A DNA stretch of 64,000 nucleotides from an uncultured Desulfuromusa sp. (GCF_963675815.1 NZ_OY776574.1:2957685-3021684), one strand, 5' to 3'; shown: positions 25,607-35,140, counted from the stretch's first letter. The notes: generated from the sequence alone by a model not told the origin. Made by a program: numbers and translations.

Positions 25607-28588
25607 ATGGCCTGGAGAATCGTTGTTGGACTCAAGAAACATATAAAAGATGCTCGTGGAGAACGGGTTCGTCGGGAAATCGAAGAGCATTTGCATCTAG
25701 ATCTACCCATTGTGCGAACTTTGGATGTCTATACCTTGGATGCTGACTTAAGCAGTGCAGAGGTTGAGCGTGCTGCCTCTGGTCCGTTTTCTGATCCGGT
25801 CATTCAGGAGTACACCATTAATCAGCCTCTGGCGAATAATTTTGATATGCTGATTGAGGTGGGACTTCGCCCCGGGGTGACGGACAATACCGGCCGGACG
25901 GCAAAGGAAGCGATTCAATATCTTACGGGGCGACCGTTTGCCGCAGGTGAGAGCGTATACACCTCAACACAGTATGTGTTTACCGGTCTGACGGATAAGA
26001 CCGTAGCCGAAAAGATTGCCAAAGATTTTCTGGCCAATGGTTTGATTCAGTATTGGACGATTTTGACTTATGACGAACTGGACCCTGTGGTTGGTGTTCC
26101 TGTTACTGTTCCCAAGGTTATCAGTGAGGCGGCCCCGACGGTCAGGACTCTGAATCTACAGATATCTGATGAAGAGTTACTTGATATCAGTAGGCAAGGA
26201 ATGTTGGCTCTTAATCTTGAGGAAATGCACAAAATCAAGCAACATATTGACAACCCTCAGGTGGTTTCTGAACGTCAGCGTTTTGGTCTTGGAGCTGAAC
26301 TGACTGATGTTGAGCTGGAAGCTTTGGCACAAACCTGGAGTGAGCATTGTAAGCATAAAATATTTTCCGCCCGAATTGACTATGAAGATGAATCCGGGAA
26401 AGTGGAACAGATAGACTCACTGTTCAAAACATATATTGTTGGTGCGACAGATCAGGTTCGTAAAAATCTGGGCGCTGATGATTATTGTTTGTCAGTGTTT
26501 AAAGACAATGCCGGGGTGATTGAATTTGATTCTGACTGGAGCATTGTTTTTAAAGTTGAAACCCACAATTCTCCCAGTGCACTGGATCCTTACGGTGGGG
26601 CTCTGACCGGAATAGTTGGTGTGAACCGTGATGGTATGGGGACGGGGATGGGAGCCCGTTTGATTTTTAATACGGATGTCTTCTGTTTTGCTTCACCTTT
26701 TATGAGTCAAGAGCTGCCCCCACGTCTTTTGCATCCACGACGAATTTTTGAAGGTGTTGTCGAAGGGGTTGAGCATGGTGGTAACAAGAGTGGTATTCCA
26801 ACGATTAATGGCTCTCTTGTTTTTGATGATCGCTTTGCCGGAAAACCTCTGGTTTATTGTGGCACCGCTGCAATCATGCCACGACTGTTGAATGGTCAGC
26901 CCTGCCATGAAAAAAAGGTGCAGATTGGTGATCATATTGTCATGACCGGTGGCCGGATTGGCAAGGATGGTATCCACGGAGCGACTTTTTCTTCGGAGGA
27001 ACTTCACGAAGGTTCTCCGGTGACAGCTGTCCAGATTGGTGACCCGATCACCCAGCGTAAGATGTTCGATTTTTTGATTCTTGCTCGTGATCGCGGATTA
27101 TATCATTCCATTACTGATAATGGCGCCGGTGGTCTTTCCTCTTCAGTTGGTGAAATGGCAGAAGATACCGGGGGATTTGAACTTCATCTGGACCGTGCAC
27201 CACTGAAATATCCTGGTCTCCAGCCTTGGGAAATCCTTATTTCTGAAGCCCAGGAGCGGATGACTTTAGCTGTACCTGAAGAAAAACTGGATGCTTTTAT
27301 TTCCCTGGCGACAGAGATGGATGTCGAAGCAACCGACCTTGGAATCTTTACCGATTCAGGTTATTTCCATTGCCTTTATGAAGGAAAGACAGTTTCATAT
27401 CTGGGGATGGATTTTGTTCATGACGGCGTGCCTCAATTGGTTATACCGGCAAAATGGCAACCAAGAGAGCTGGAAGAGCCCGCATTTTTACAACCCGCTG
27501 ATCTTGGTCAGGAGTTAAAACAACTTTTATCTCGCTTGAATATTTGTTCCAAGGAGTCTGTTGTTCGCCGTTATGATCATGAGGTTCAGGCTGGTACCGT
27601 TATCAAGCCTTTGCTGGGAGTGACCAATGATGGCCCTTCTGATGCTGCCGTGTTTCGTCCTCTTCTCGACTCTTTTTCCGGAGTTGTTGTCTCTCATGGA
27701 ATCTGTCCCAGCTATAGCGATATTGACACTTATCACATGATGGCATGCGCTATTGATGAAGGCCTGCGCAATTATGTTGCCGTTGGTGGTGATATCGATC
27801 ATGTTGCCGGGCTGGATAATTTCTGTTGGTGTGACCCGGTTGAAAGCAGTAAGACCCCTGATGGAAAATATAAGGCGGCACAGTTGGTTCGTGCAAATCA
27901 GGCTTTGTATGATTATTGTGTCGCGTACGGTGTTCCATTGATTTCCGGCAAGGATTCAATGAAGAATGACTATCAGATTGGCGACAGGAAGATATCGATC
28001 CCACCGACGGTTTTGTTTTCGGTGATTGGTAAAATTGCAGATGTTCGCCAAGCTGTTTCAATGGAAGTCAAGCGGAGTAGTGATCTGGTCTATCTGTTGG
28101 GGAAAACGGCTGATGAACTTGGTGGGTCAGAATATTATGCACAACATAATGAATTAGGCCGACAGGTTCCACAGGTTGATGCCGAATCAGCACTGCTCCG
28201 CTATCGCACTCTCAATCAGGCGCAGAAGCAGGGACTCGTTGCTTCCTGCCATGATTTATCTGATGGCGGTCTTGGTGTTGCTCTGGCGGAATCTGCATTT
28301 GCCGGTGGATTTGGCATGCAGATTGATCTTGCTTCGGTTGATGTGGAACAAACAGTTCGTGAAGATAAGATCCTTTTTTCTGAATCACAGAGCCGTTTGC
28401 TTGTCACTGTTCATACCGAGCACAAAGATGAATTTGAAAAGTTGTTTGCCGGGCAGAGTTGCAGCTGTATCGGTCAGGTGATTGACAATGGTGAGCTGAT
28501 TATAACCGGATTGCAGGGACAGAAACTGCTTCATCAGTCTCTGGAGCAGTTAAAACAGGCGTGGCAAGCGCCTTTGCGGGAGATGTAG
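25607..28588 (+). CDS. purL: Phosphoribosylformylglycinamidine synthase, PurS-PurL fusion
   Basis: A 993-residue synthase subunit that converts FGAR to FGAM in purine synthesis using ATP and ammonia from PurQ. Residues 1 to about 180 form a PurS-like ferredoxin-fold region. The PurL core then follows with WSEHCKHKIFSARI, KVETHNSPSALDPYGGA, KSGIPTINGS, TDNGAGGLSSSVGEMA and SCHDLSDGGLGVALAESAF. Classical small PurL is about 740 residues and separate from PurS (about 80), so this is a fusion, distinct from the 1300-residue PurL that also includes the glutaminase. purQ starts 2 nt after its stop. Confidence 0.92.
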   Translation: MAWRIVVGLKKHIKDARGERVRREIEEHLHLDLPIVRTLDVYTLDADLSSAEVERAASGPFSDPVIQEYTINQPLANNFDMLIEVGLRPGVTDNTGRTAKEAIQYLTGRPFAAGESVYTSTQYVFTGLTDKTVAEKIAKDFLANGLIQYWTILTYDELDPVVGVPVTVPKVISEAAPTVRTLNLQISDEELLDISRQGMLALNLEEMHKIKQHIDNPQVVSERQRFGLGAELTDVELEALAQTWSEHCKHKIFSARIDYEDESGKVEQIDSLFKTYIVGATDQVRKNLGADDYCLSVFKDNAGVIEFDSDWSIVFKVETHNSPSALDPYGGALTGIVGVNRDGMGTGMGARLIFNTDVFCFASPFMSQELPPRLLHPRRIFEGVVEGVEHGGNKSGIPTINGSLVFDDRFAGKPLVYCGTAAIMPRLLNGQPCHEKKVQIGDHIVMTGGRIGKDGIHGATFSSEELHEGSPVTAVQIGDPITQRKMFDFLILARDRGLYHSITDNGAGGLSSSVGEMAEDTGGFELHLDRAPLKYPGLQPWEILISEAQERMTLAVPEEKLDAFISLATEMDVEATDLGIFTDSGYFHCLYEGKTVSYLGMDFVHDGVPQLVIPAKWQPRELEEPAFLQPADLGQELKQLLSRLNICSKESVVRRYDHEVQAGTVIKPLLGVTNDGPSDAAVFRPLLDSFSGVVVSHGICPSYSDIDTYHMMACAIDEGLRNYVAVGGDIDHVAGLDNFCWCDPVESSKTPDGKYKAAQLVRANQALYDYCVAYGVPLISGKDSMKNDYQIGDRKISIPPTVLFSVIGKIADVRQAVSMEVKRSSDLVYLLGKTADELGGSEYYAQHNELGRQVPQVDAESALLRYRTLNQAQKQGLVASCHDLSDGGLGVALAESAFAGGFGMQIDLASVDVEQTVREDKILFSESQSRLLVTVHTEHKDEFEKLFAGQSCSCIGQVIDNGELIITGLQGQKLLHQSLEQLKQAWQAPLREM

Positions 28589-28589
28589 A

Positions 28590-29408
28590 ATGGGAAAAAC
28601 CGTCAAAGCGATTGTTATTGCCGGCAATGGAACCAACTGTGAACGTGAAGTCGCTCATGCCTGTCGTTTAGCTGGTGCAGATGCGGATATCGTCCACATT
28701 GCTGAACTCCTGGCTGGTCGGGTGAGCTTGAATGACTATCATTTTCTTAATTTAGCCGGCGGCTTTCTTGATGGCGATGATCTGGGCAGTGCCAAGGCGG
28801 GAGCCAATCGTCTTTTGCACGCTCCGGTTTCAGGAAGTTCTTCTGCTCTTGTGACACAATTGCAACAATTTATTGCTGCTGGAAAACTTGTGATGGGGGT
28901 TTGCAACGGTTTTCAGTTGCTGGTTAAAATGGGGTTTTTACCCGTGCTTGACGGCAGTCTTGAACAAACCTGTACATTGACTCACAATGATAGCGGCCGT
29001 TTTGAAGATCGCTGGTGTCAGCTGTTGATAGATCCTGTTTCTCCCTGTGTTTTTACTCAGGGATTGGAGAGCTCGTATCTGCCTGTTCGTCACGGCGAAG
29101 GAAAATTTGTTGCTGCTGATGATGAGACTCTGCAGAAACTTGAAAGCTTGCATTTAGCGGTGATGAAATATGCTGATAATCAGGGACAACCAACCCAGGA
29201 CTATCCGGAAAATCCTAATGGCAGCATAGCGGCAATAGCAGGAATTTGTGATCAGAGCGGTCGGATTTTCGGTTTAATGCCTCATCCCGAAGCCTACATT
29301 CATCGTACTCACCATCCGCGTTGGACCCGTGAAGAGCTTCCCGAAGAAGGGTTGGGGTTGGTTCTTTACCAGAATGCCGTGCGTTTTATTGAAAAAGAGT
29401 TGCTCTAG
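28590..29408 (+). CDS. purQ: Phosphoribosylformylglycinamidine synthase glutaminase subunit
   Basis: A 272-residue class I glutamine amidotransferase. The N-terminus IVIAGNGTNCEREV, the nucleophile loop MGVCNGFQLL (Cys105) and the catalytic His/Glu pair in LMPHPEAYIH are present. It supplies ammonia to the PurSL subunit encoded immediately upstream (1-nt gap). It is somewhat longer than Bacillus PurQ (about 227), owing to an extended middle part. The next gene is purF, 27 nt away. Confidence 0.93.
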   Translation: MGKTVKAIVIAGNGTNCEREVAHACRLAGADADIVHIAELLAGRVSLNDYHFLNLAGGFLDGDDLGSAKAGANRLLHAPVSGSSSALVTQLQQFIAAGKLVMGVCNGFQLLVKMGFLPVLDGSLEQTCTLTHNDSGRFEDRWCQLLIDPVSPCVFTQGLESSYLPVRHGEGKFVAADDETLQKLESLHLAVMKYADNQGQPTQDYPENPNGSIAAIAGICDQSGRIFGLMPHPEAYIHRTHHPRWTREELPEEGLGLVLYQNAVRFIEKELL

Positions 29409-29435
29409 AAATCCATTTGGGAGTCATTGATATAA

Positions 29436-30845
29436 ATGTTTGATAAACTTCATGAAGAATGCGGAGTCTTTGGAATTTTCGGTCATCCTGAAGCCGCCAA
29501 TCTAACTTATCTTGGGCTTTATGCTTTACAACATCGAGGCCAGGAAAGTTGTGGGATTGTTTCCTCTGACGGAATGCAATTGAAGGCTCACCTCGGTATG
29601 GGGCTGGTGTCAGATGTTTTTAAGCAGGACGACATCTTCAACAAGTTGCCGGGTAGTTCTGCCATCGGTCATGTCCGTTATTCTACCGCCGGCGGCAATG
29701 ATATGAAGAATTGCCAACCTATAATGGTGGACTATTCTCGTGGAAGTATTGCTGTTGCCCATAACGGGAATCTTGTCAATGCTCCGGAAGTTCGAAATGC
29801 TCTTGAAAAGAGCGGTTCCATTTTTTCGACGACAGCTGATACCGAAACTATTATCCATCTGATTGCTCGCGCCCAATCAGATTCTCTTGTTGAGCGGGTT
29901 TGTGAATCTTTACAGCAGGTCAAAGGTGCTTACAGCCTTGCCTTTTTGACAGAGACAAGAATGATCGCCGTACGCGATCCCAGTGGATTCCGCCCATTAA
30001 GTCTGGCCAAACTGGACGGTGCTTTTGTTGTCGCTTCAGAATCCTGTGCTTTTGATCTGATTGAAGCTGAATATATTCGGGAAATTGAACCTGGAGAAAT
30101 GGTTGTTGTCGACAAAAAGGGGATGAAATCCTACTTTCCCTTCAAGGAAAAGGTTCGTAACACCCCTTGTATTTTTGAATATATTTATTTTGCCCGTCCG
30201 GATAGCCGAATTTTTAATCGGATGGTTTATCCGGTACGGAAAGAGTTTGGTCGGCAACTCGCTCGCCAGTATCCAGTCGACGCTGATTTGGTGATTGCTG
30301 TCCCTGACTCCGGTATGCCTGCAGCAATGGGGTTTGCAGAGGAAGCTGGTTTGCCTTTTGAATTAGGGTTGATCAGGAATCACTATGTCGGCAGAACGTT
30401 TATCGAACCGCAGCAATCCATTCGCCATTTTGGGGTGAAACTGAAGCTTAACCCTGTCCGTGAAATTCTTGAAGGTAAACGAGTCGTTGTTGTTGATGAT
30501 TCCATTGTTAGAGGGACAACGTCGCGAAAAATTGTCAAGATGATACGCAACGCAGGGGCTAAAGAAGTTCATGTGCGTATTTCCAGTCCGCCAACCAGCT
30601 TCCCCTGTTTTTACGGTATTGATACCCCATCGCGTAAAGAACTGATTTCGGCTTCACATAATATCGATGAGATTGCCCGCTATTTTACGGCTGATACCCT
30701 CTGTTATCTCAATATTGAGGGGTTGCACGAAGCATTGCGGCAATTTGGAGATCATAAGGTTGATTTTTGTGATGCCTGCTTCAGTGGTGATTACCCGGTA
30801 AAATTTCCACGTTTGACAGATACTAACCAATTGGGACTTTTTTAA
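29436..30845 (+). CDS. purF: Amidophosphoribosyltransferase
   Basis: A 469-residue enzyme for the first step of purine synthesis (PRPP plus glutamine to phosphoribosylamine). A short propeptide (MFDKLHEE) precedes the catalytic Cys9 (CGVFGIFGHPEA), exposed by self-cleavage. YALQHRGQESCGI marks the glutaminase domain and VVVDDSIVRGTTSRKIV is the PRPP loop. Cysteines at CIFEY, FPCFYGIDTP and CDACFSGDYP match the four ligands of the Bacillus-type 4Fe-4S cluster, so this is the oxygen-sensitive, iron-sulfur form. It follows purQ by 27 nt. Confidence 0.96.
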   Translation: MFDKLHEECGVFGIFGHPEAANLTYLGLYALQHRGQESCGIVSSDGMQLKAHLGMGLVSDVFKQDDIFNKLPGSSAIGHVRYSTAGGNDMKNCQPIMVDYSRGSIAVAHNGNLVNAPEVRNALEKSGSIFSTTADTETIIHLIARAQSDSLVERVCESLQQVKGAYSLAFLTETRMIAVRDPSGFRPLSLAKLDGAFVVASESCAFDLIEAEYIREIEPGEMVVVDKKGMKSYFPFKEKVRNTPCIFEYIYFARPDSRIFNRMVYPVRKEFGRQLARQYPVDADLVIAVPDSGMPAAMGFAEEAGLPFELGLIRNHYVGRTFIEPQQSIRHFGVKLKLNPVREILEGKRVVVVDDSIVRGTTSRKIVKMIRNAGAKEVHVRISSPPTSFPCFYGIDTPSRKELISASHNIDEIARYFTADTLCYLNIEGLHEALRQFGDHKVDFCDACFSGDYPVKFPRLTDTNQLGLF

Positions 30846-30898
30846 TATAGATCAGCTATTTACTTGTATTTTATTGATCCTATTTCAAGGAGTGCATA

Positions 30899-31450
30899 AT
30901 GGGTGTTAAAGACGAACTAAAAGACATTATCTGTGAACTGTCCTATGAAGAGCGTGAAGTGACATTGGCTTCAGGCCGGAAAAGTAATTTTTATTTTGAT
31001 GGGAAACAAACGACCTTGCATGCGCGTGGTGGTTTGCTTGTTGGCCAGGCCTTCTGGGAGGAAGTGAAAAAGTTTGAAACCGAAATTGATGGCGTTGGAG
31101 GCTTGACCCTTGGTGCCGATCCGATTGCAACAGCGACATCTATTGCGGCGCAATTGGATGGCAGCAGTGTGCACGCTTTTATTATTCGTAAGGAGCCTAA
31201 AGGGCATGGTACCGGACAATGGCTGGAAGGGCGTAAAAATTTGCCTCCTGGTTCCCGGGTCGTTATTGTTGAAGATGTGACGACCACAGGAGGATCCTCT
31301 ATGAAAGCAGTTGAGCGGGCTCAGGAAGAAGGGCTTGATGTGGTTGGAATTGTGACTCTGGTTGATCGAGAAGAAGGTGCTCGTGAGGCGATTGAAGGGG
31401 CAGGGCAGGTGCTCCGCACTGTTTTTACAAAATCAGAAGTGATTGCTTGA
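30899..31450 (+). CDS. pyrE: Orotate phosphoribosyltransferase
   Basis: A 183-residue type I phosphoribosyltransferase joining orotate and PRPP to give OMP. The PRPP loop VVIVEDVTTTGGSSMKAV and the N-terminal TLASGRKSNFYFDGK are characteristic, and RKEPKGHGTG is the flexible catalytic loop. Strong ribosome site (aaggag). It is 53 nt after purF and the run of nucleotide genes ends here at a hairpin. Confidence 0.94.
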   Translation: MGVKDELKDIICELSYEEREVTLASGRKSNFYFDGKQTTLHARGGLLVGQAFWEEVKKFETEIDGVGGLTLGADPIATATSIAAQLDGSSVHAFIIRKEPKGHGTGQWLEGRKNLPPGSRVVIVEDVTTTGGSSMKAVERAQEEGLDVVGIVTLVDREEGAREAIEGAGQVLRTVFTKSEVIA

Positions 31451-31459
31451 TGTGAGTTT

Positions 31460-31492
31460 TCAGGGTGAGCATGATGCTCACCCTGATTCGTT
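31460..31492. terminator. Bidirectional terminator between pyrE and the nadB operon
   Basis: A strong stem TCAGGGTGAGC...GCTCACCCTGA (31460-31470 with 31476-31486, loop ATGAT) lies between two convergent transcription units. The left side (TTTT, minus-strand A-run partner) and the right side (TTCGTTCT) are modestly T-rich. The hairpin overlaps the last codons of the minus-strand gene ending at 31478. Confidence 0.7.
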
Positions 31493-31696
31493 CTCATCCG
31501 GTATCCTGTAGATATCAAGAACTCCAGGAATTTGCAGCAAGATCTTTGGATCAATATTTTTGGTTTCACCGACGACCCCAAGAATAATACGGTCAGCACC
31601 CGTTGACTGATGGAAATCACAGTCCTGTTCAACGAGAATTTTTTTGACCTGCTCAAGATTGCTTTCAGTCGCAACCCTTTTCATAATGACCAACAT
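31478..31696 (-). CDS. Stand-alone DAHP synthase regulatory-type (ferredoxin-like) domain
   Basis: A 72-residue protein. The ATG at 31696 has a GGGAGAG ribosome site; a longer frame to 31759 would overlap the previous gene and lacks support. It starts MLVIMKRVATESNLEQV and contains DRIILGVVGETKNIDP and IPGVLDIYRI. This pattern matches the N-terminal ferredoxin-like domain of Thermotoga-type DAHP synthases (Met, Lys at the start, ...VIGVIGD...LPGVE...RI), where it serves feedback inhibition. Here the catalytic barrel is absent. It follows the chorismate mutase gene directly, suggesting a role in aromatic amino acid control. Confidence 0.7.
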   Translation of the reverse strand: MLVIMKRVATESNLEQVKKILVEQDCDFHQSTGADRIILGVVGETKNIDPKILLQIPGVLDIYRIPDENESG

Positions 31697-31697
31697 G

Positions 31698-31973
31698 TTA
31701 ATTCTCTCCCTTGGCGTGGGTTCTTTCCAGACTGCGACTTTCATCAATGACCCGTTCAAATAACCGAATAATCGCTGAATTATCCAGCGGGCCGTTATTT
31801 TTTTCTTTCATCCGCTCAAAAATAAGCTTCTCTCTGCCGGGGTCATAAATCGGCAGACCCAATTGCTTTTTGACTTCACCGATTTCAAGAGCAAGTGCCG
31901 CTCGTTGATTGAATATGCGCAACAGATCTTCGTCGAGTTGATTGATCTGCTTCCGAATTGTATCAATATCCAA
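31698..31973 (-). CDS. Chorismate mutase, AroQ type
   Basis: About 91 residues, all helical, with the AroQ signature DIDTIRKQINQLDEDLL, RAALALEIGEVKKQ and YDPGREKLIFERM, which carry the active-site Arg/Lys residues. The enzyme turns chorismate into prephenate. I take the TTG at 31973 as start because an AAAGGA ribosome site lies 7 nt upstream; the open frame reaches further into nadB but that part is not homologous. It begins 4 nt after the nadB stop and abuts the DAHP-synthase-domain gene (1-nt gap), so the three are one operon. Confidence 0.85.
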   Translation of the reverse strand: MDIDTIRKQINQLDEDLLRIFNQRAALALEIGEVKKQLGLPIYDPGREKLIFERMKEKNNGPLDNSAIIRLFERVIDESRSLERTHAKGEN

Positions 31974-31977
31974 AATA

Positions 31978-33591
31978 TTATCCTTTTCCGGAATAGCGGG
32001 CACCGGGAATAATGGTATCGCGATGGAAATTCTCATCATCACGTTCGGGGTAATCAATGGTGTAATGCAACCCACGGCTCTCATGCCGTGACAGGGCACT
32101 CTGGACGATCAATTGGGCGACTGTGGTGATGTTCCGCAGCTCGATTAAATCTGAAGTGAGGTGGAAATTCCAATAATATTCATCAATTTCCCTTTGAATC
32201 ATCTGAATGCGATTCATGGCCCTTTGCAGCCTCTTGTCTGAACGGACAATGCCGACATAATTCCACATGCAGCGACGAATTTCTTCCCAGTTGTGAGCGA
32301 CGATCACTTCTTCATCGCTGTCGGTAGCATTGCCACAATCCCAGGGCGGAACCTGCGGGGTGGCAGGGAGTTGCTCTTGAAGTCTGGATAAGGAGACTTC
32401 TGCCGCTATTTTGGCAAAAACAACCCCTTCGAGAAGACTGTTGCTTGCCAGCCGGTTAGCGCCATGGAGGCCTGTGCAGGCGACTTCACCAATAGCAAAC
32501 AGGTTGTGAATATTGGTTTCTCCATTTTTATCGACACTTAGTCCGCCACAAAGGTAGTGGGTTGCAGGAACAACAGGAATCGGGTCTTTGGTCATATCTA
32601 TTCCGAAACCAAGGCAGGTTTCATAAATCATTGGAAAGTGACCTTTGATGAAATCCGCTTCTTTGTGAGTAATATCAAGGAAGACACAATCTGCTCCCGA
32701 TTTTTTCATCTCGCTATCAATGGCTCTGGCGACAATGTCTCGTGGAGCTAAATCCTTTAATTTGTGGTAGTCGGGCATAAAAGCATAGCCATCAGCACGT
32801 CTTAAAATCCCTCCTTCACCCCGAACCGCTTCAGAAATGAGAAATGATTTAGCCAATGGATGGTACAGGGTTGTCGGATGAAACTGCATGAATTCCATGT
32901 TGGCAACAGTCGCACCGGCACGCCAACCTATAGCGATCCCATCGCCCGTGGCAATATCAGGGTTGCAAGTATAGAAATAAACTTTTCCGGCACCGCCTGT
33001 TGCCAGAATCGTAAATTGGGCACCGAAAGCAATAACCTCACTCGTGTTGATATCCAGAACATAAGCACCAAGGCAACTATTGTGATGAAGTTTCTTTTGC
33101 AAAACTTTGCTTTCAGTAATTAAGTCGACAGCAATATGATTTTGGTACAGGGTAATGTTGGGATGTTTGAGTGCTGCTTCTACGAGTGCACGTTCGATTT
33201 CTCTGCCAGTGGCATCTTTTGCGTGAAGAATACGTCTTTGGCTGTGTCCCCCTTCACGGGTTAAATCGTATAGATTGTCCTGGTTTCGGCTGAACTTGAC
33301 TCCCCAGTCGATGAGGTCGTGGATAGCTTCAGGACCGGATTGGACAACGAGATCCACGATATCCGGATCAGAAAGATCAGCACCGGCAACCATGGTATCC
33401 TCTGCATGTGATTCAAAACTGTCACTATCGGAAAAGACCGTTGCAATTCCGCCTTGTGCTAGTTGAGTTGCAGAATCGTCAATCGCGCGTTTTGTAATGA
33501 GAGAAACCGTCCCTTGATCGGCCACTTTTAATGCATAGGAAAGCCCGGCAATGCCACTACCAATCACTAAAAAGTCTGTTGTGGTTTTCAT
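31978..33591 (-). CDS. nadB: L-aspartate oxidase
   Basis: A 537-residue flavoenzyme oxidising aspartate to iminoaspartate for NAD synthesis; anaerobes use fumarate as electron acceptor. It starts MKTTTDFLVIGSGIAGLSYA at 33591 (GGTGG ribosome site); the 12 extra upstream codons are not conserved. FAD- and substrate-binding motifs QLAQGGIATVFSD, EFMQFHPTTLY, GEGGILRRADG, ATHYLCGGLSVD and GANRLASNSLLEG are all present. The C-terminal helical domain is complete. Its promoter must lie in the region shared with the divergent transglycosylase. Confidence 0.95.
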   Translation of the reverse strand: MKTTTDFLVIGSGIAGLSYALKVADQGTVSLITKRAIDDSATQLAQGGIATVFSDSDSFESHAEDTMVAGADLSDPDIVDLVVQSGPEAIHDLIDWGVKFSRNQDNLYDLTREGGHSQRRILHAKDATGREIERALVEAALKHPNITLYQNHIAVDLITESKVLQKKLHHNSCLGAYVLDINTSEVIAFGAQFTILATGGAGKVYFYTCNPDIATGDGIAIGWRAGATVANMEFMQFHPTTLYHPLAKSFLISEAVRGEGGILRRADGYAFMPDYHKLKDLAPRDIVARAIDSEMKKSGADCVFLDITHKEADFIKGHFPMIYETCLGFGIDMTKDPIPVVPATHYLCGGLSVDKNGETNIHNLFAIGEVACTGLHGANRLASNSLLEGVVFAKIAAEVSLSRLQEQLPATPQVPPWDCGNATDSDEEVIVAHNWEEIRRCMWNYVGIVRSDKRLQRAMNRIQMIQREIDEYYWNFHLTSDLIELRNITTVAQLIVQSALSRHESRGLHYTIDYPERDDENFHRDTIIPGARYSGKG

Positions 33592-33753
33592 GAATACCAC
33601 CCATTTTTGTTGACCTGAAGCCATCATTTGTCGTGGTGGGAACAGGATGAGTTAAAGAAAAAATCAAACGGCATTATCTGTCTGGGTATTGGGGATGTCA
33701 AGAGTTTCAGGTGGAACTTGACATTATCAACCGGCAAAGGTTATAAAACTTTC

Positions 33754-34323
33754 ATGTTTACGTCCTTTCGCACTATCTCTGCTATTTTATTGTTTTTCTC
33801 CCTTGTGGTTCCAGCCACTGTCTGGGCAGGAATATACCGTTATGTTGATGAATATGGCCGGGTCCATTTCACGAATGTCCCAACGTCAAATAAATTTCTT
33901 TTTTATAGGGGTGAGGGGGAAGGTTATAAACTGGAAACCCTGATTAACCATTTTGCAGAGAAATTTAAACTTGATAAGTCGCTCATCAAGGCAATCATCA
34001 AAGTTGAGAGTGATTTTGATCCACAAGTTGTTTCAACCAAAGGGGCGCAAGGCTTAATGCAGCTTATGCCGGAAACAGCAAATGAGGTTGGAGTTAAAAA
34101 CCCCTTTGACCCATCCGACTCAATTTATGGTGGATCCCTTTATTTGCGCAAAATGCTCGATTCCTTTGACATGAATTTGGACTATGCTCTAGCGGCCTAT
34201 AATGCAGGTCCAGGAGCTGTCCGCAAATATGGTGGAATTCCACCGTTTGAAGAAACACAGAACTATGTTAAAAAGGTTAAGCATTATTTTGATTTTTATT
34301 CTCGCTCAAAGGACACTCTCTGA
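33754..34323 (+). CDS. Lytic transglycosylase (SLT family) with DUF4124-like N-terminus
   Basis: A 189-residue exported protein with signal peptide (MFTSFRTIS...PATVWAG). The open frame reaches back to 33628, but the signal peptide fixes the start at 33754. GIYRYVDEYGRVHFTNVPT resembles DUF4124, a periplasmic surface domain often joined to transglycosylases. The SLT domain has the catalytic Glu85 in KVESDFDPQ, then STKGAQGLMQLMPETA and AAYNAGPGAVRKYGG. It cleaves peptidoglycan glycan strands, with release of anhydro-muropeptides. The stop overlaps the pgsA start by one base (TGATG). Confidence 0.9.
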   Translation: MFTSFRTISAILLFFSLVVPATVWAGIYRYVDEYGRVHFTNVPTSNKFLFYRGEGEGYKLETLINHFAEKFKLDKSLIKAIIKVESDFDPQVVSTKGAQGLMQLMPETANEVGVKNPFDPSDSIYGGSLYLRKMLDSFDMNLDYALAAYNAGPGAVRKYGGIPPFEETQNYVKKVKHYFDFYSRSKDTL

Positions 34324-34913
34324 TGGCCGGTGAAGTTAAGCTTCTGAATCTTCCTAATATTTTAACCCTGTCGCGAATAGCAGCAGTTCCGATCGTGGTT
34401 TTTTTATTGTTGTTCGAATCAAAGCAGAACTGCTTCTGGGCCGCGTTTATTTTTACTGCAGCTGCAATGACTGACTGGCTTGATGGTTACCTTGCTCGAA
34501 AATGGGGAGTTGTTACTATCCTTGGCAAGTTTTTGGATCCCCTGGCTGATAAATTGATTGTGATGGCTGCACTGATTATGCTCATTCCGCTGGATCGGGT
34601 GCCGGCATGGGCGGTTTTTGTGATTCTTGGTCGAGAGTTGATAGTGTCCGGTATCCGTTCAATTGCTTCATCGGAAGGGATTGTTATTGCAGCTAGTGAC
34701 CTTGGAAAATATAAAACCATTTTTCAAATGATAGCGATAGTTGGTCTGCTGTTGCACTATCGTTATCACTGGTTTTTTGGGGTGCAATTTGATTTTCTCT
34801 ACCCCTCTCTCCATAATGCCGGAATTTTTATCTTCTATATTTCGTTGTTCCTGACTGTCTGGTCCGGTGGTGATTATTTCGTGAAATTCTTCAAGGTTTT
34901 TGCAAAAAACTAA
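34323..34913 (+). CDS. pgsA: CDP-diacylglycerol-glycerol-3-phosphate 3-phosphatidyltransferase
   Basis: A 196-residue inner-membrane enzyme of phosphatidylglycerol synthesis. The CDP-alcohol phosphotransferase motif is DWLDGYLARKWG...GKFLDPLADK (D-G-x2-A-R-x8-G-x3-D-x3-D). Four to five membrane helices follow. Translation is coupled to the transglycosylase gene through a TGATG overlap. Confidence 0.93.
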   Translation: MAGEVKLLNLPNILTLSRIAAVPIVVFLLLFESKQNCFWAAFIFTAAAMTDWLDGYLARKWGVVTILGKFLDPLADKLIVMAALIMLIPLDRVPAWAVFVILGRELIVSGIRSIASSEGIVIAASDLGKYKTIFQMIAIVGLLLHYRYHWFFGVQFDFLYPSLHNAGIFIFYISLFLTVWSGGDYFVKFFKVFAKN

Positions 34914-34963
34914 CTCGTTGATATCTATAGATATTTTCATGTTTGTAAAATTGATAATTTTTA

Positions 34964-34993
34964 TTGACACTCTGTGAGCCGTTTTGCTATACA
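34964..34993 (+). promoter_or_regulatory. Sigma-70-type promoter of tRNA-Gly
   Basis: TTGACA at 34964-34969 is a perfect -35 box, and TATACA at 34988-34993 (18-nt spacer; CTATAC with 17 nt) is a good -10 box. Transcription would start about 25 nt before the tRNA. Confidence 0.75.
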
Positions 34994-35024
34994 TACATCC
35001 GCTCGTCACGACGAGTCTTATTGA

Positions 35025-35099
<75 letters not shown>

Positions 35100-35107
35100 A
35101 AAAATTC

Positions 35108-35140
35108 AAGCGATCAGATTTTATCTGATCGCTTTTTTTA
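35108..35140 (+). terminator. Rho-independent terminator after tRNA-Gly
   Basis: An 11-bp perfect stem (AAGCGATCAGA / TCTGATCGCTT) with a TTTTA loop is followed by a T-run, 9 nt after the tRNA 3' end. Confidence 0.92.
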
